NCBI RefSeq assembly: GCF_014262665.1 | Contig: NZ_CP046883.1 | Location: 2,046,001-2,110,000, forward strand | Reading direction: 5' to 3' | Origin: Corynebacterium anserum | GTDB taxonomy: Bacteria > Actinomycetota > Actinomycetes > Mycobacteriales > Mycobacteriaceae | DNA: 64,000 nt | Shown: piece by piece, positions 27,027 to 36,598 of the stretch | Layout: the number at the start of each line of letters is the position of its first letter | Numbering within the stretch: position 1 is the stretch's first letter | Notes under the pieces: model-generated | What the model was told of the DNA's origin: nothing | Database searches by the model: none | Seen by the model: the letters and a program-made list of their open reading frames with translations, nothing else | Made by a program: the position numbers and the translations under genes

Positions 27027-30000
27027 GTGGTCCTCTTCGCAGTCCCCGCAATTGTGGCGGTTGCCCTCATCCTGGTTCCTGCACTGGTTAAAGCTCTCGA
27101 CCGCAATGCAGGCTGGCCTCTCGCCATCACTTTCCTTGTCCTCGCAGGCTATGTCATCGCACATGCCGATCCCATACTCCACGGCGCCACTGAAACCTGG
27201 TCCGTCACGTGGATTAAAGGTCTCATCGCAACCCCCGATGGTGGCTCCGGCTCTGTGGAGTTTGCCTTCCGTATGGACTCCCTCGGACTGTTCTTCACGC
27301 TTCTCGCGCTCACCATCGGTGCGATCGTTTTCATCTACTCCACACGCTACCTGCACCGCGGAAATAAAATCATGAGCTTTTACCTGCTCATGACAGCCTT
27401 CATGCTGGCCGTTGTGCTGCTGGTCTTGGCAGACGACGTAGTCATGATGTTCATTGGCTGGGAAATGGTCTCGTTGGCGTCGTTCTTTCTCATAGCCCGT
27501 TCCGGATCCGGCGGTGAAGCAGGCTCGGTACGCACCTTAATCCTCACCTTCATCGGCGGTTTATTTCTCCTTGCCGCGATCGGAATCATGGTGGCAACCA
27601 CACACACCACCCGCCTCTCCGCCATCATTGCCCACCCGATATGGCACGAAGACCCAGTGCGTCTCGCCATCCTGGCTACCCTGGTGGCTCTCGCGGGCTT
27701 TTCCAAAGCTGCGCAAATCCCCTTCCACTTCTGGCTGCCGGAAGCAATGGCTGCCGATACCCCAGTCTCCGCGTTCCTCCACGCTGCGGCGGTGGTGAAA
27801 GCCGGTGTCTACCTGCTTATGCGCTTTTCCGGACTGTTCCAGGGGGTGGCGCTGTGGCACTATCTGCTGATCATCATTGGCATGGCCACGGCTCTTATGG
27901 CTGCGGTTTTCGCGATGCAGAAGACTGACCTCAAAAAACTCACCGCGTATTCCACCGTGTCCCAACTGGGGTGGATTGTCGCCACCATCGGTATCGGCAC
28001 TCCGTTCGCCCTCGCCGCAGCTCTCGTGCATACCGCATCGCACGCATTGTTCAAATCATCGTTGTTCATGCTCGCCGGCGTCATTGACCACCAAACTGGT
28101 ACCAGGGATATCCGCCGCTTGGGGTCGATCTGGCGTCGCATGCCTTTCACATTCTTCTCAGCGGTCATCGCCGCAGCTTCTATGGCAGCCGTACCTCCAA
28201 CCTTTGGTTTCGTATCCAAGGAAGGAATGCTTGAGGCTTTCACGGAAGCCCCTTTCGCACACGCCGGCACCGTTGTTCTGTTGACCGTCGCTGGTATCGG
28301 CGCGCTCGCCACCTTCCTCTACTCCGCCCGCTACATCACGGGCGCGTTCATTGACGGCCCACGTGACATGTCCACGGTCAAAGAAGCTTCCCCCGGCTTG
28401 CTGATACCTGCCGCACTCCCCGGCGTACTATCTCTGCCAGTCGTGCTGGTCATGTCCAACGTTAATCACGCTGTTGATTCCGTCGTTGCTTCCACGGGTG
28501 TCGGACTCGCGCAGACCCACCTGAAACTTTGGCATGGCCTGGGCATACCTCTGTATATCTCCGTCACCGTCCTCGTGCTCGGCGTGGTGGGTATCATGAT
28601 GCGACGCCGCATCTCCTCCATCATGGAGGGTCGCAGACTGGGCATTGCTACCGGCGCAGAGTTCATCTCCAAAGGAAGCACCATGGCGGTGCGCTGGGGT
28701 CGCCGTGCAGGCACGCTAGCCAATTCACAATCCCCCAACCGGCACGTCCTGTGGATCTTCGTTCTCATCTGTAGCCTGGCCATCGCCGGCTTCATGGCTC
28801 CCGGCCGGCTCGCGGGACTAGCAAGCCTCGAACCTCGGGTCACGGGCATAGATCGAGCCACGGATCTCGTCGCCCTGGCGCTCATCGCTCTCCCGGTTGT
28901 GGGCATCATCTCCACACGCTCGCGTTTGGCCTCGATCATCCTGCTGGGTGTCGTCGGAGTGGGCGTCTCCTGGATGATGCTCACTCTCGGCGCCCCAGAT
29001 GTGGCGTTGACTAATTTGCTGGTCGAGTTCTGCGTAGTGGTCATCATGATGCTTGTTCTCCGCCACCAGCCTCGCCTGTATCTGAGGGAAGGAGAAAACC
29101 GCACCAAATTTGCCACCGCATTAGCAGTAGTCATCGGCATCATCACATTCTTCGGTGTGTTCTTCCTCATGGGGCGGCATGATAAGCCGGAGATCGCCAA
29201 ATGGTATCTAGAAAACACGCCGGATCTCGCCGGAGGCAACAATGTTGTAGCCGTCATCCTGGTGGAGTTCCGCGCATTCGATACATTGGGGGAACTCACG
29301 GTACTGGGCATGGCCGGCATCGTCATTGCAGCAATCATCAGGTCCATCCCCCGATCCCCACTTCCCGGATACGGTCCAGGTTCTACGTCGGAGCTCTTCC
29401 GTGCCGAAGGTTCCACCCGCTTCCCCGATGTTCACAAAGTCCCTGAACTCGCACCGTTTTACTCGAAATATCTGCGTTCCACACACCTGAACTCCATCCC
29501 AGGTCGTATGACACTCATTCCCGTCTTACCGTTCATCGGGATTGTTTCTCTCGTCACGTTCTGGCGCGGGCACCAGGCCCCTGGAGGTGGCTTCCTCGCA
29601 GCGTTGGTTGCCGCCGGAGGGCTGTTCCTCTGGTACGTGTCGCAGCCGAAGTCTCGAAAGATCGGCACAGATGAATGGGGGTACCGCTTTGTCGGAGCCG
29701 GAATCATCACGGCCCTGCTTACTGGCGCCATTGGCTACGTGAAAGGTAGTTTCCTCGCCCCCATTCATGGGCATTTCTTAGGACAGCACGTCACCACCTC
29801 CTTGGTCTTTGACCTTGGCGTGTACTTCGCGGTGGTCGGCCTGATCATCATCGTGATCAACCAGCTGGGTGGCCGTGACCGTCCAGGGGCAGACCCTGTT
29901 CACATCCACACTGCCGTTCCGAAGTTGGGCGAAACGACACAGAGGCAATCCCCGCGGGCACAGAAAGCGCCCGGCACCGCTGCGCCTACAACGCAGCCCC

Positions 30001-30272
30001 CCGCAAAGCCCAAGCAAGAGGCCAGCTGGATCGTTCCTCAAGCCGATAGTGCTTTGGCTTCAACAGATGAACCCGGCTTGCCACACGATCTCACAGATGT
30101 CACCACAGCGGTCACCGCCGCTGATATTCACCGCGCCGAACGCGAAGCCGCAAAGCGACGCACAGCAAAAAAGAAGCGTAGGAAGGTGGAACCCTCGCCC
30201 CGCAGCGTGCGCACCGCCGCCGAAGACGCACCGGAAACAACCGCCACCGATACGGAAGGAGAGAAGAAGTGA
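27027..30272 (+). CDS. mrpA: Mrp Na+/H+ antiporter, fused subunits A and B
   Basis: 1081-residue polytopic membrane protein of the Mrp (Mnh/Sha) complex. Residues 1 to about 560 are NuoL-like: GWEMVSLASFFLI with the key Glu, and LPEAMAADTPVSAFLHAAAVVKAG with the key Lys. A MrpA C-terminal region follows. The MrpB part is near residues 830-955, with HQAPGGGFLAALVAAGG. The last about 120 residues are hydrophilic and rich in Ala, Pro and Lys. The fused A-B form is usual in actinobacteria. Start GTG 27027 follows GGGGTG. The stop overlaps the next gene by four bases. Confidence 0.95.
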   Translation: MVLFAVPAIVAVALILVPALVKALDRNAGWPLAITFLVLAGYVIAHADPILHGATETWSVTWIKGLIATPDGGSGSVEFAFRMDSLGLFFTLLALTIGAIVFIYSTRYLHRGNKIMSFYLLMTAFMLAVVLLVLADDVVMMFIGWEMVSLASFFLIARSGSGGEAGSVRTLILTFIGGLFLLAAIGIMVATTHTTRLSAIIAHPIWHEDPVRLAILATLVALAGFSKAAQIPFHFWLPEAMAADTPVSAFLHAAAVVKAGVYLLMRFSGLFQGVALWHYLLIIIGMATALMAAVFAMQKTDLKKLTAYSTVSQLGWIVATIGIGTPFALAAALVHTASHALFKSSLFMLAGVIDHQTGTRDIRRLGSIWRRMPFTFFSAVIAAASMAAVPPTFGFVSKEGMLEAFTEAPFAHAGTVVLLTVAGIGALATFLYSARYITGAFIDGPRDMSTVKEASPGLLIPAALPGVLSLPVVLVMSNVNHAVDSVVASTGVGLAQTHLKLWHGLGIPLYISVTVLVLGVVGIMMRRRISSIMEGRRLGIATGAEFISKGSTMAVRWGRRAGTLANSQSPNRHVLWIFVLICSLAIAGFMAPGRLAGLASLEPRVTGIDRATDLVALALIALPVVGIISTRSRLASIILLGVVGVGVSWMMLTLGAPDVALTNLLVEFCVVVIMMLVLRHQPRLYLREGENRTKFATALAVVIGIITFFGVFFLMGRHDKPEIAKWYLENTPDLAGGNNVVAVILVEFRAFDTLGELTVLGMAGIVIAAIIRSIPRSPLPGYGPGSTSELFRAEGSTRFPDVHKVPELAPFYSKYLRSTHLNSIPGRMTLIPVLPFIGIVSLVTFWRGHQAPGGGFLAALVAAGGLFLWYVSQPKSRKIGTDEWGYRFVGAGIITALLTGAIGYVKGSFLAPIHGHFLGQHVTTSLVFDLGVYFAVVGLIIIVINQLGGRDRPGADPVHIHTAVPKLGETTQRQSPRAQKAPGTAAPTTQPPAKPKQEASWIVPQADSALASTDEPGLPHDLTDVTTAVTAADIHRAEREAAKRRTAKKKRRKVEPSPRSVRTAAEDAPETTATDTEGEKK

Positions 30273-30754
30273 TCATCGCACTCATCATCGCCATCCTGAT
30301 CGGTGGGGGTACTTACATGATCATGCAGCGTGGCATGGTGCGGCTCATCGTCGGCATCACGCTGCTGAGCCACGGCGTCAATCTGCTCATCCTTGCCGCC
30401 GGCATCGGAGCGTGGCGCTACGAGCCACTGATGAACCGTTCCACCCCAGATCAGGCCGCCGACCCCCTCCCTCAAGCTTTCGTCCTCACCGCCATCGTGA
30501 TCTCTATGGCTTCCACCGCCGTGATGCTCGTGCTCGCCGCAGTCGGCCGCGATGATGACACACGCAGCTCCGACACCCCCGAACGATCTGCACACAAACT
30601 GCGCGCGTTACAGACCTTGGGACGTGAAGCTCAGCACATCGCCCCAGATTCACTTCGGGCAGCACGGCGCACCCAACGTGACAATGCAGCCCATGGCGGT
30701 GCTCAGCATCACCAGAAACATCAGGTACAGAAGCAGAAGGGAGATGCACGATAA
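30269..30754 (+). CDS. mrpC: Mrp antiporter subunit C
   Basis: 161 residues, NuoK-like with three helices within about the first 95 residues (e.g. MVRLIVGITLLSHGVNLLIL and LTAIVISMASTAVMLVLAAV). The remaining 60 residues form a charged, His/Gln-rich tail (GGAQHHQKHQVQKQKG) not usual for the family core. GTG 30269 overlaps the mrpA stop (GTGA), and the stop overlaps mrpD (TAATG), so translation is coupled through the operon. Confidence 0.92.
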   Translation: MIIALIIAILIGGGTYMIMQRGMVRLIVGITLLSHGVNLLILAAGIGAWRYEPLMNRSTPDQAADPLPQAFVLTAIVISMASTAVMLVLAAVGRDDDTRSSDTPERSAHKLRALQTLGREAQHIAPDSLRAARRTQRDNAAHGGAQHHQKHQVQKQKGDAR

Positions 30755-32460
30755 TGACCGCCGGAGCCACCCTCTCCTTCTTCATCCTCATCCCCCTGCT
30801 GGCCTCCGCCTGTGCGGCGATCGTTCCTTCCCTAGCGGTTCGCCGCTTCCTTGGCCTAGCTGTTCCCGCAGTAGGCATATTGGCTGCGGGCTACCTACTG
30901 TTTTATCTTTCCGGTGAGGGCGGCCCTGTCATTGCCGACAATGTGGGCGCCTTCATCGGTGGTATCTCCATCCCGTTGGTGGCAGACACCCTCACCGCAG
31001 TTATGCTGCTCGCCACGTCCATTGTGGTCTGTGCCGCGATGTGGTTTGCCGATGCCGTGGGAGAGACGAAAACACGCTTCTTCCCGGCCCTTGCGCTCAT
31101 GCTCTTGGCGGGCGCATGGGGAGCCATCATGACGGCAGATATCTTCAATCTGTTTGTCTTCATCGAAGTGATGTTGATGCCATCCTTTGGTCTTCTCGCC
31201 ATGACTGGCACGTGGGCTCGTCTGGCTGCCGCCCGGATGTTCATCGTGGTCAATCTGGTGACCTCCATGATTTTGCTGACGGGCGTGGCCACTGTTTATG
31301 CAGTTGTGGGCACCACAAACCTTGCAGCCCTCGCTGGGTCGGCTGGCCCTCGTGGACAAAGCTTCGCTCCCGGTATTTTTGGCAATCAGTGGCAGCTCAT
31401 GGTGGCACTGGGCGTCGTCCTGCTCGCGCTGTCGGTTAAGGCTGGCATGGCACCGGTGCACACATGGCTGCCGCGCGCGTACCCAGCCACCTCACCTGCT
31501 GTGATGGCTCTTTTCTCCGGGCTTCACACCAAGGTTGCAGTGTATGCAATTTTCCGTATTTACCTCACGGCGTTCGAAGGCGATGTGGCCTTGGGGTGGG
31601 GAATCTTGGGCTTCGTGGTGCTTGGCATGTTGATCGGTGCTTTCGCCGGTCTGGGCGAAGCATCATTGCGTGGCGTCGTGGCCTACCAAATGGTCAATGG
31701 CATCCCATTCATGTTGGTTGCTCTGGTCTTTCTCAACCACGACGCACACCTCATGCTCTCCGCCTCTTTGTTCTACATGCTTCACCACATGGTGGTCGCA
31801 TCCTCACTGATTATGGCGGCGGGATCCATCGAGGAAACGTACGGAACTGGGCGGATCAGGCCTCTTTCCGGCCTGTCGAGGCGCGACCCCTTCCCATCGG
31901 TTATCTTCGCTCTCGCTGCATTGGCCATCATCGGTTTCCCTCCCTTCTCCGGCGTGCTAGGCAAGCTGGGACTCATCATGGGCATCGCTCAAGATGGGAC
32001 ATGGAAAGCGTGGATCGCGATCGGCGCGATCATCATCGCCGGGGTGGGTGCTCTACTTTCGATGCTCTATGTCTGGCGCGAAGTGTTCTGGGGGCGTTCC
32101 ATGAATGCAAATGAGTGTGATCCCTCTCTAGCTGTCGCCCACCGTTTTGTGTACCCATCCGCCGCGATGATCATTCTGTCGGTGGCCATGTTCTTCGGAG
32201 CTGGTCCTGTATTCAACGTTGTGGGTCGTGCCGCGGATAATCTCACGGACACAACAGCTTATGTCTCTGCCGTCATGGGCGACCCGGATACAGCAGTGGG
32301 TATGGTTCTCGAGCCCGGGCCGAGCGGATTGGACAATGTTCCGGCCGGCGCGCTGGACTCCACATCCGAGGCTGCGCTACGGGAGCAGGAAATCCGCAAT
32401 AACCAGATCACGACCAGTGATAATACCGAACAGTCCAAAGCTAAGGAGGCTGGGCGATAA
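30754..32460 (+). CDS. mrpD: Mrp antiporter subunit D
   Basis: 568 residues, NuoN/NuoM-like with about 14 helices. Conserved features include FVFIEVMLMPSFGLLA with the membrane Glu, and PVHTWLPRAYPATSPAVMAL followed by SGLHTKVAVYAIFR with the Lys. It ends in a hydrophilic tail of about 60 residues. D and A are the proton- and sodium-conducting subunits in Mrp models. It is joined to C and E by one-base overlaps. Confidence 0.94.
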   Translation: MTAGATLSFFILIPLLASACAAIVPSLAVRRFLGLAVPAVGILAAGYLLFYLSGEGGPVIADNVGAFIGGISIPLVADTLTAVMLLATSIVVCAAMWFADAVGETKTRFFPALALMLLAGAWGAIMTADIFNLFVFIEVMLMPSFGLLAMTGTWARLAAARMFIVVNLVTSMILLTGVATVYAVVGTTNLAALAGSAGPRGQSFAPGIFGNQWQLMVALGVVLLALSVKAGMAPVHTWLPRAYPATSPAVMALFSGLHTKVAVYAIFRIYLTAFEGDVALGWGILGFVVLGMLIGAFAGLGEASLRGVVAYQMVNGIPFMLVALVFLNHDAHLMLSASLFYMLHHMVVASSLIMAAGSIEETYGTGRIRPLSGLSRRDPFPSVIFALAALAIIGFPPFSGVLGKLGLIMGIAQDGTWKAWIAIGAIIIAGVGALLSMLYVWREVFWGRSMNANECDPSLAVAHRFVYPSAAMIILSVAMFFGAGPVFNVVGRAADNLTDTTAYVSAVMGDPDTAVGMVLEPGPSGLDNVPAGALDSTSEAALREQEIRNNQITTSDNTEQSKAKEAGR

Positions 32461-33437
32461 TGAAGTATCTCCGCATTCTTGCTCACTGCCTTCGCTATGG
32501 TCTGTGGCTGGTGGGGCAGATCATCAAAGAATCCACGGTGATGGCTATCGACACTCTGGGCACTGGTCGCAACATTGCCCCCGTGGTCATTTACTATCCT
32601 CTGCGGATTACTAAAGAGCGCGACATTGCCGCCTTCACGGCCTCAATTACCATGACGCCAGGCACCCTCGCACTGGGCATAACCGGCCCCAAAGAAGTGG
32701 ACTATGACGCGGAGGCGGGTAACCGTTCTCGCCATGATGCGTCCGCTGTCGGTGAATCTGAGTTCGGGACTCACGGCCTAGAGACTGTGCAGCGCTTCCT
32801 CGCCGTGCACGCAATGTATGGATCACATCCACAAGAGCTCTTAGATTCTCTCGCAGAGATGGAAGAGAGACTCGTTCCGAGCATCAAGGATAAGAAAAAC
32901 CACTTTGATGTGCAGACTTTGGTGGAACGTGGACGCCCAGGACCACGCGGTTTCCGCGGTAGTCATGGTGGGCGCGTGTCAGACGAAACTGTCTTTGACG
33001 TGGAGAAGGTGGACTCCACTCCCCACGCCGCTGCGTTCGTCGCAGCAATCTTGGAGCAGGACGAAGAAGAATCCAACCCTGAGGATGTCAAGAATATGAA
33101 CCGGGAAGAACGCTATGCCGTTGCTCAGCGCAACGTTGAGCGTGCCCGTTCCCGTCGCACTCAGTCGCCAAAGAGGGGACCGATGACGGACATCGACACA
33201 TTCAGAGGCGATAAGCTTGGCTCCTCCCGTCCTGACAGAGAGGGGCGCACCAAGCCAGGAGAAACTCTCTACGATCCGCTCTACCCCAAGAACAATCCAA
33301 AGGACGGTGATGTTGACGGGTCTCAGCTCAAAGCACCGCTGCCCAAGGCTTATCGGTTGGAATCAGAGAAAGATAACGGTAAAGACAAAGACAACAGTAA
33401 AGGCACAGACACACACAAACACAGGAAAGAGGAATAA
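32460..33437 (+). CDS. mrpE: Mrp antiporter subunit E, short N-terminus and long acidic/basic tail
   Basis: 325 residues, about twice the usual MrpE. The core VVIYYPLRITKERDIAAFTA and ITMTPGTLALGITG marks the family. The N-terminus begins only about 40 residues before this, so the first membrane helices of typical MrpE are missing. Residues about 120-325 are hydrophilic and charged, ending in a Lys/Asp/Thr/His-rich run (KDNGKDKDNSKGTDTHKHRK). The tail is presumably cytoplasmic; its role is unknown. The gene is coupled to mrpD by TAATG. Confidence 0.85.
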   Translation: MKYLRILAHCLRYGLWLVGQIIKESTVMAIDTLGTGRNIAPVVIYYPLRITKERDIAAFTASITMTPGTLALGITGPKEVDYDAEAGNRSRHDASAVGESEFGTHGLETVQRFLAVHAMYGSHPQELLDSLAEMEERLVPSIKDKKNHFDVQTLVERGRPGPRGFRGSHGGRVSDETVFDVEKVDSTPHAAAFVAAILEQDEEESNPEDVKNMNREERYAVAQRNVERARSRRTQSPKRGPMTDIDTFRGDKLGSSRPDREGRTKPGETLYDPLYPKNNPKDGDVDGSQLKAPLPKAYRLESEKDNGKDKDNSKGTDTHKHRKEE

Positions 33438-33443
33438 GCAGCA

Positions 33444-33722
33444 ATGAGCCCCCAAGATTTCCTCAACGTCACCTCTGGCTTGGCGGCCGTCATCGTGGTC
33501 ATCGCCCTGCTCATGGTGCTATGGCGTGCGGTGACCACGCATAACGACGCCCGGCGTGCGGTTCTTTCGGACGTCATCTTCCTCGCAATGGCAGCCCTGT
33601 TCATGTGCTACAGCCTTTTTGACCATACGTCCGTGACTTATGAAGTGGTGTTGTTTGCCGGTTTCTTCGGTGCCCTGTCCACCGCGGCGTACGCACGCAT
33701 CATCTCTCGAGGGAGGCGTTAA
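33444..33722 (+). CDS. mrpF: Mrp antiporter subunit F
   Basis: 92 residues with three hydrophobic segments (AAVIVVIALLMVLWRAV, SDVIFLAMAALFMCYS, VVLFAGFFGALSTAAYA), fitting MrpF. The Asp in VLSDVIFLAM matches the conserved membrane acidic residue of the family. It lies six bases after mrpE and five bases before mrpG. Confidence 0.88.
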   Translation: MSPQDFLNVTSGLAAVIVVIALLMVLWRAVTTHNDARRAVLSDVIFLAMAALFMCYSLFDHTSVTYEVVLFAGFFGALSTAAYARIISRGRR

Positions 33723-33726
33723 AAGC

Positions 33727-34131
33727 ATGACCATCACAACTATTGCTGCAGAAGCCGGCGAACTCATCCACTTCAACGAGCCAACGTGGGGGCTCACGAT
33801 TCTCACGAGTGTGCTCGCTCTGCTAGGAGCCGTATTTGTGTTTGTCTCCGCCCGCGCAATGTACCTCGCCCCGGATGCTATCTCCCAAATCAACATGCTC
33901 GGCCCTGCCACGGGCGTGGGGCTTCCGTTATTGATCCTCGCCAATGTGGTACACGGCTGGAATATTCACGGATGGGTGGCCGGGGAGTTCATCCGGGCAA
34001 TTGGTGCGATCTTTCTCCTGCTCGTTGTCCAGGCCGTTGGCTCCTACATCATGGGCCGAACCCTACACGCCACGCACTGGGATCACACTGCTCCGCTGTC
34101 GGGTGGTCAGCGCGCCAAAGAACCAAAGTAA
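33727..34131 (+). CDS. mrpG: Mrp antiporter subunit G
   Basis: 134 residues from ATG 33727; a longer open frame exists upstream but overlaps mrpF. Three helices, with ARAMYLAPDAISQINMLGPA and TGVGLPLLILANVV resembling the MrpG signature. It is the last gene of the operon, followed 36 bases later by a strong terminator. The six genes A(B)-C-D-E-F-G form one complete antiporter, consistent with Na+ and alkali tolerance. Confidence 0.9.
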   Translation: MTITTIAAEAGELIHFNEPTWGLTILTSVLALLGAVFVFVSARAMYLAPDAISQINMLGPATGVGLPLLILANVVHGWNIHGWVAGEFIRAIGAIFLLLVVQAVGSYIMGRTLHATHWDHTAPLSGGQRAKEPK

Positions 34132-34167
34132 ATCACCGTTCGCTCAGCATACGGCCGCATCAAAAAT

Positions 34168-34202
34168 CCCCCGCCGGGAGCGATTGTCTTCACCGGCGGG
34201 GG
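34168..34202. terminator. Bidirectional terminator between mrpG and ohr
   Basis: Perfect 10-bp stem CCCCCGCCGG / CCGGCGGGGG (34168-34177, 34193-34202). T-rich flanks lie on both strands: TTTTGTTGTT after it on plus and TTTTTGATG on minus. It lies between convergent mrpG and ohr. Confidence 0.9.
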
Positions 34203-34280
34203 TTTTGTTGTTCTGTGGACTACCAGATAGCGGATTGCTTAGCCGCCGCGGGCTGCCAGATCCTGGTGTCCTTGGCTCAC

Positions 34281-34706
34281 TTAAGCAGCGGTGGCGGTCA
34301 CTTCCGTATCGACGTTGCCGCGCATCGCCTTGGAGTAAGGGCAGAACTCGTGTGCCTGCTGCACCAGTTCATTGGCCTTGGCAGCGTCTACGTCGAAGAT
34401 GGTGGCATGGATTGTGGCAGTGAGGAACATGCCGTCCTCACCCTTGTTGAGGGTCATGGTCACTTCCACTTCCGGGGTTTGGTCAGATTGCACGCCAGCG
34501 TTTTTCATCATTAGCTGCAGTGCACCATTGAAGCACGCTGCCCATCCCGCGGATACGAGCTGTTCCGGGTTTGTTCCTTCGCCGTTTCCGCCTAGTTCCT
34601 TTGGCGGGCGGACATCGAGGTCCAGGGCGCGGTCGGAGGTTGCCACGTTGCCGTCGCGGCCGCCGCCGGTGGACAGCGCCTTGCCTGTGTAGAGTGCCTC
34701 ACTCAT
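34281..34706 (-). CDS. ohr: Organic hydroperoxide resistance protein (Ohr/OsmC family)
   Basis: 141 residues. The two redox cysteines are in GWAACFNGALQ and AHEFCPYSKAMRGN, the Ohr arrangement. It reduces organic peroxides using dihydrolipoyl-type thiols in characterised homologues. The N-terminus ALYTGKALSTGGGRDG is typical. It sits beside katA on the same strand (195 bp apart), a natural peroxide-defence pair. The gap upstream shows no OhrR gene. Confidence 0.93.
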   Translation of the reverse strand: MSEALYTGKALSTGGGRDGNVATSDRALDLDVRPPKELGGNGEGTNPEQLVSAGWAACFNGALQLMMKNAGVQSDQTPEVEVTMTLNKGEDGMFLTATIHATIFDVDAAKANELVQQAHEFCPYSKAMRGNVDTEVTATAA

Positions 34707-34901
34707 GATGTGTTCTCCTCATTTCTTGTTACTGGGTGTGTTCGGTGTATGTCGTGTTGCCTTGTGGCATTCGGTGTTGTCCTGCGGCATCCAGCGTCGT
34801 CCCCGTGGCTCGGGGGCTCTATCGTCCTGGCAGCACCGTGGTCATCGCTGGGGCTTAGCCGGTGTAACGACGCCACGCGTTCCGGCGCCTGCGGGAATCC
34901 T

Positions 34902-36509
34902 TTAACTGGCGTTGAAGATCTCCCTGACCCGGTCACGTAGATCCTCGTCCACATTGCCCCAGTATGTCCAGCATTGTTCCGCCACCTGGTCGGACACACC
35001 GTCCATAGCCGCAGCGATGTTGTTGGCTAGGCGCTCGCGTTGAGCATCATCCATGACCTCGCGAACGAGAATTCCCGCCTGGATGAAATCATCATCCTCC
35101 GGATGGCGTACATACGCTCCGCGTGTGAAGTCCTTACCGTGAAGCTCATCGAAAAGACCAAGGTCTGCTGCAAGCCCAGTCGCGGATTCTTGACCTCGAC
35201 CAAAGCCGTACTTGGAGTGGCCTGCGTCGACTCCCTTCTGAACCGCACCGGAACCATCGGATACGTCATCGACACCCTCACCACGCTCAAAACGGTTAGG
35301 GGAGTACACTGGCGTGCCCGCTGGAGGGAATTCCTGGGTACCCGCACCGTCCTTAGCCGTGTACAGGTTCTTATTCTCTACGATCGGACGGTTTGATGGC
35401 AGCTGATGAAAGTTGACGCCCAGACGGTAGCGCTGTGTATCCGCATAGGCGAACACGCGCGCCAACAGCATTTTGTCTGGAGAAAAGCCCACGCCCGGGA
35501 CGATGTTCGACGGGGCGAACGCTGCCTGCTCCACCTGGGCGAAGAAGTTCTGTGGGTTTTCGTTCAGTGTGAAGTGACCAACTGGAATCAGCGGATAGTC
35601 CTTCTGCGACCACGTCTTCGTGAGGTCGAACGGATTCCAGCGGTAATTCTCTGCCTCGTCAACCGGCATGATCTGCACCTTGACATCCCAGGTTGGGTAG
35701 TCGCCCTTTTCAATGGCCTCATAGAGATCCTTGCGGGAGGAGTCAAAATCGCCATCACCAATCAGTTTGGCTGCTTCCTCATCCGTGTAGGTCTGCCACC
35801 CCTGGCGAGTCTTGAAGTGGTATTTCACCCAGAAGCGATCACCGTCCTCATTGATCCATTGGTAGGTGTGGGAACCGAATCCGTCCATGTGACGGAAGTT
35901 TTTCGGGATACCGCGATCACCCATCAAGTAGGTGACTTGGTGTGCTGTTTCCGGCGAACGAGTCCAGAAATCCCACTGCATGTCAGCGGATCGTAGGCCA
36001 GAGTCAGCTAGACGCTTCTGGGAGCGGATGAAGTCTGGGAATTTCATGCCGTCGCGGAGGAAGAACACCGGGGTGTTATTGCCGACGATGTCGTAGTTAC
36101 CCTCCTGGGTGTAGAACTTCAGGGAGAAACCACGCACGTCGCGTACTGCGTCAGGAAAGCCCTGCTCACCAGCAACGGTGGAGAAACGTGCCAGCATTGG
36201 GGTCTTACGCCCTGGCTGGAATAGGTCAGCTTTGGTGTATTGCGAGACGTCTTCGGTGATCGTCAGCTCACCGAAAGCGCCAGAACCCTTCGCATGAACG
36301 TTGCGCTCTGGAATGCGTTCGCGGTTGAAGTGAGCATGCTTCTCCACAAGATGCACGTCACTGAGCAGTAGCGGCCCCTGCTCACCAACGGTGGCGGAAT
36401 GTTCCTCAGTGTGAACGGGTGCACCGTTGACGTTGGTGGAGTGGCCTGCGTATGGGCACACCCCTCGATGTGCGATGTCCTTCGCTGTCTGCTTCTCGTT
36501 GGCAGTCAT
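34902..36509 (-). CDS. katA: Catalase (small-subunit, clade 3-like)
   Basis: 535 residues from ATG 36509 (MTANEKQTAKDI), with AGGAGGT upstream; a longer frame to 36545 is discounted. Haem-catalase landmarks: ARFSTVAGEQGFPDAVRDVR, NNTPVFFLRD and the proximal Tyr in ARVFAYADTQRYRLG. It decomposes H2O2 in the cytosol. It is divergently transcribed from the ECF sigma gene with an 89-bp shared promoter region, the same arrangement as the sigC-katA pair of C. glutamicum. Confidence 0.96.
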   Translation of the reverse strand: MTANEKQTAKDIAHRGVCPYAGHSTNVNGAPVHTEEHSATVGEQGPLLLSDVHLVEKHAHFNRERIPERNVHAKGSGAFGELTITEDVSQYTKADLFQPGRKTPMLARFSTVAGEQGFPDAVRDVRGFSLKFYTQEGNYDIVGNNTPVFFLRDGMKFPDFIRSQKRLADSGLRSADMQWDFWTRSPETAHQVTYLMGDRGIPKNFRHMDGFGSHTYQWINEDGDRFWVKYHFKTRQGWQTYTDEEAAKLIGDGDFDSSRKDLYEAIEKGDYPTWDVKVQIMPVDEAENYRWNPFDLTKTWSQKDYPLIPVGHFTLNENPQNFFAQVEQAAFAPSNIVPGVGFSPDKMLLARVFAYADTQRYRLGVNFHQLPSNRPIVENKNLYTAKDGAGTQEFPPAGTPVYSPNRFERGEGVDDVSDGSGAVQKGVDAGHSKYGFGRGQESATGLAADLGLFDELHGKDFTRGAYVRHPEDDDFIQAGILVREVMDDAQRERLANNIAAAMDGVSDQVAEQCWTYWGNVDEDLRDRVREIFNAS

Positions 36510-36598
36510 GAGTCGTGGACCTCCTAAAGTTGGGTGGCCACCCATCCTGCCAGAACTCTGCTCAGCCTGCAGAAAACACAGTGCTAAACTTCTTATCT

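Noticed and set aside
28466..29416. 316-codon minus-strand frame inside mrpA
   Set aside because: It lies entirely antisense to a well-supported antiporter gene and its translation (Met/Thr/Arg/Ser-rich) is typical of an antisense shadow.
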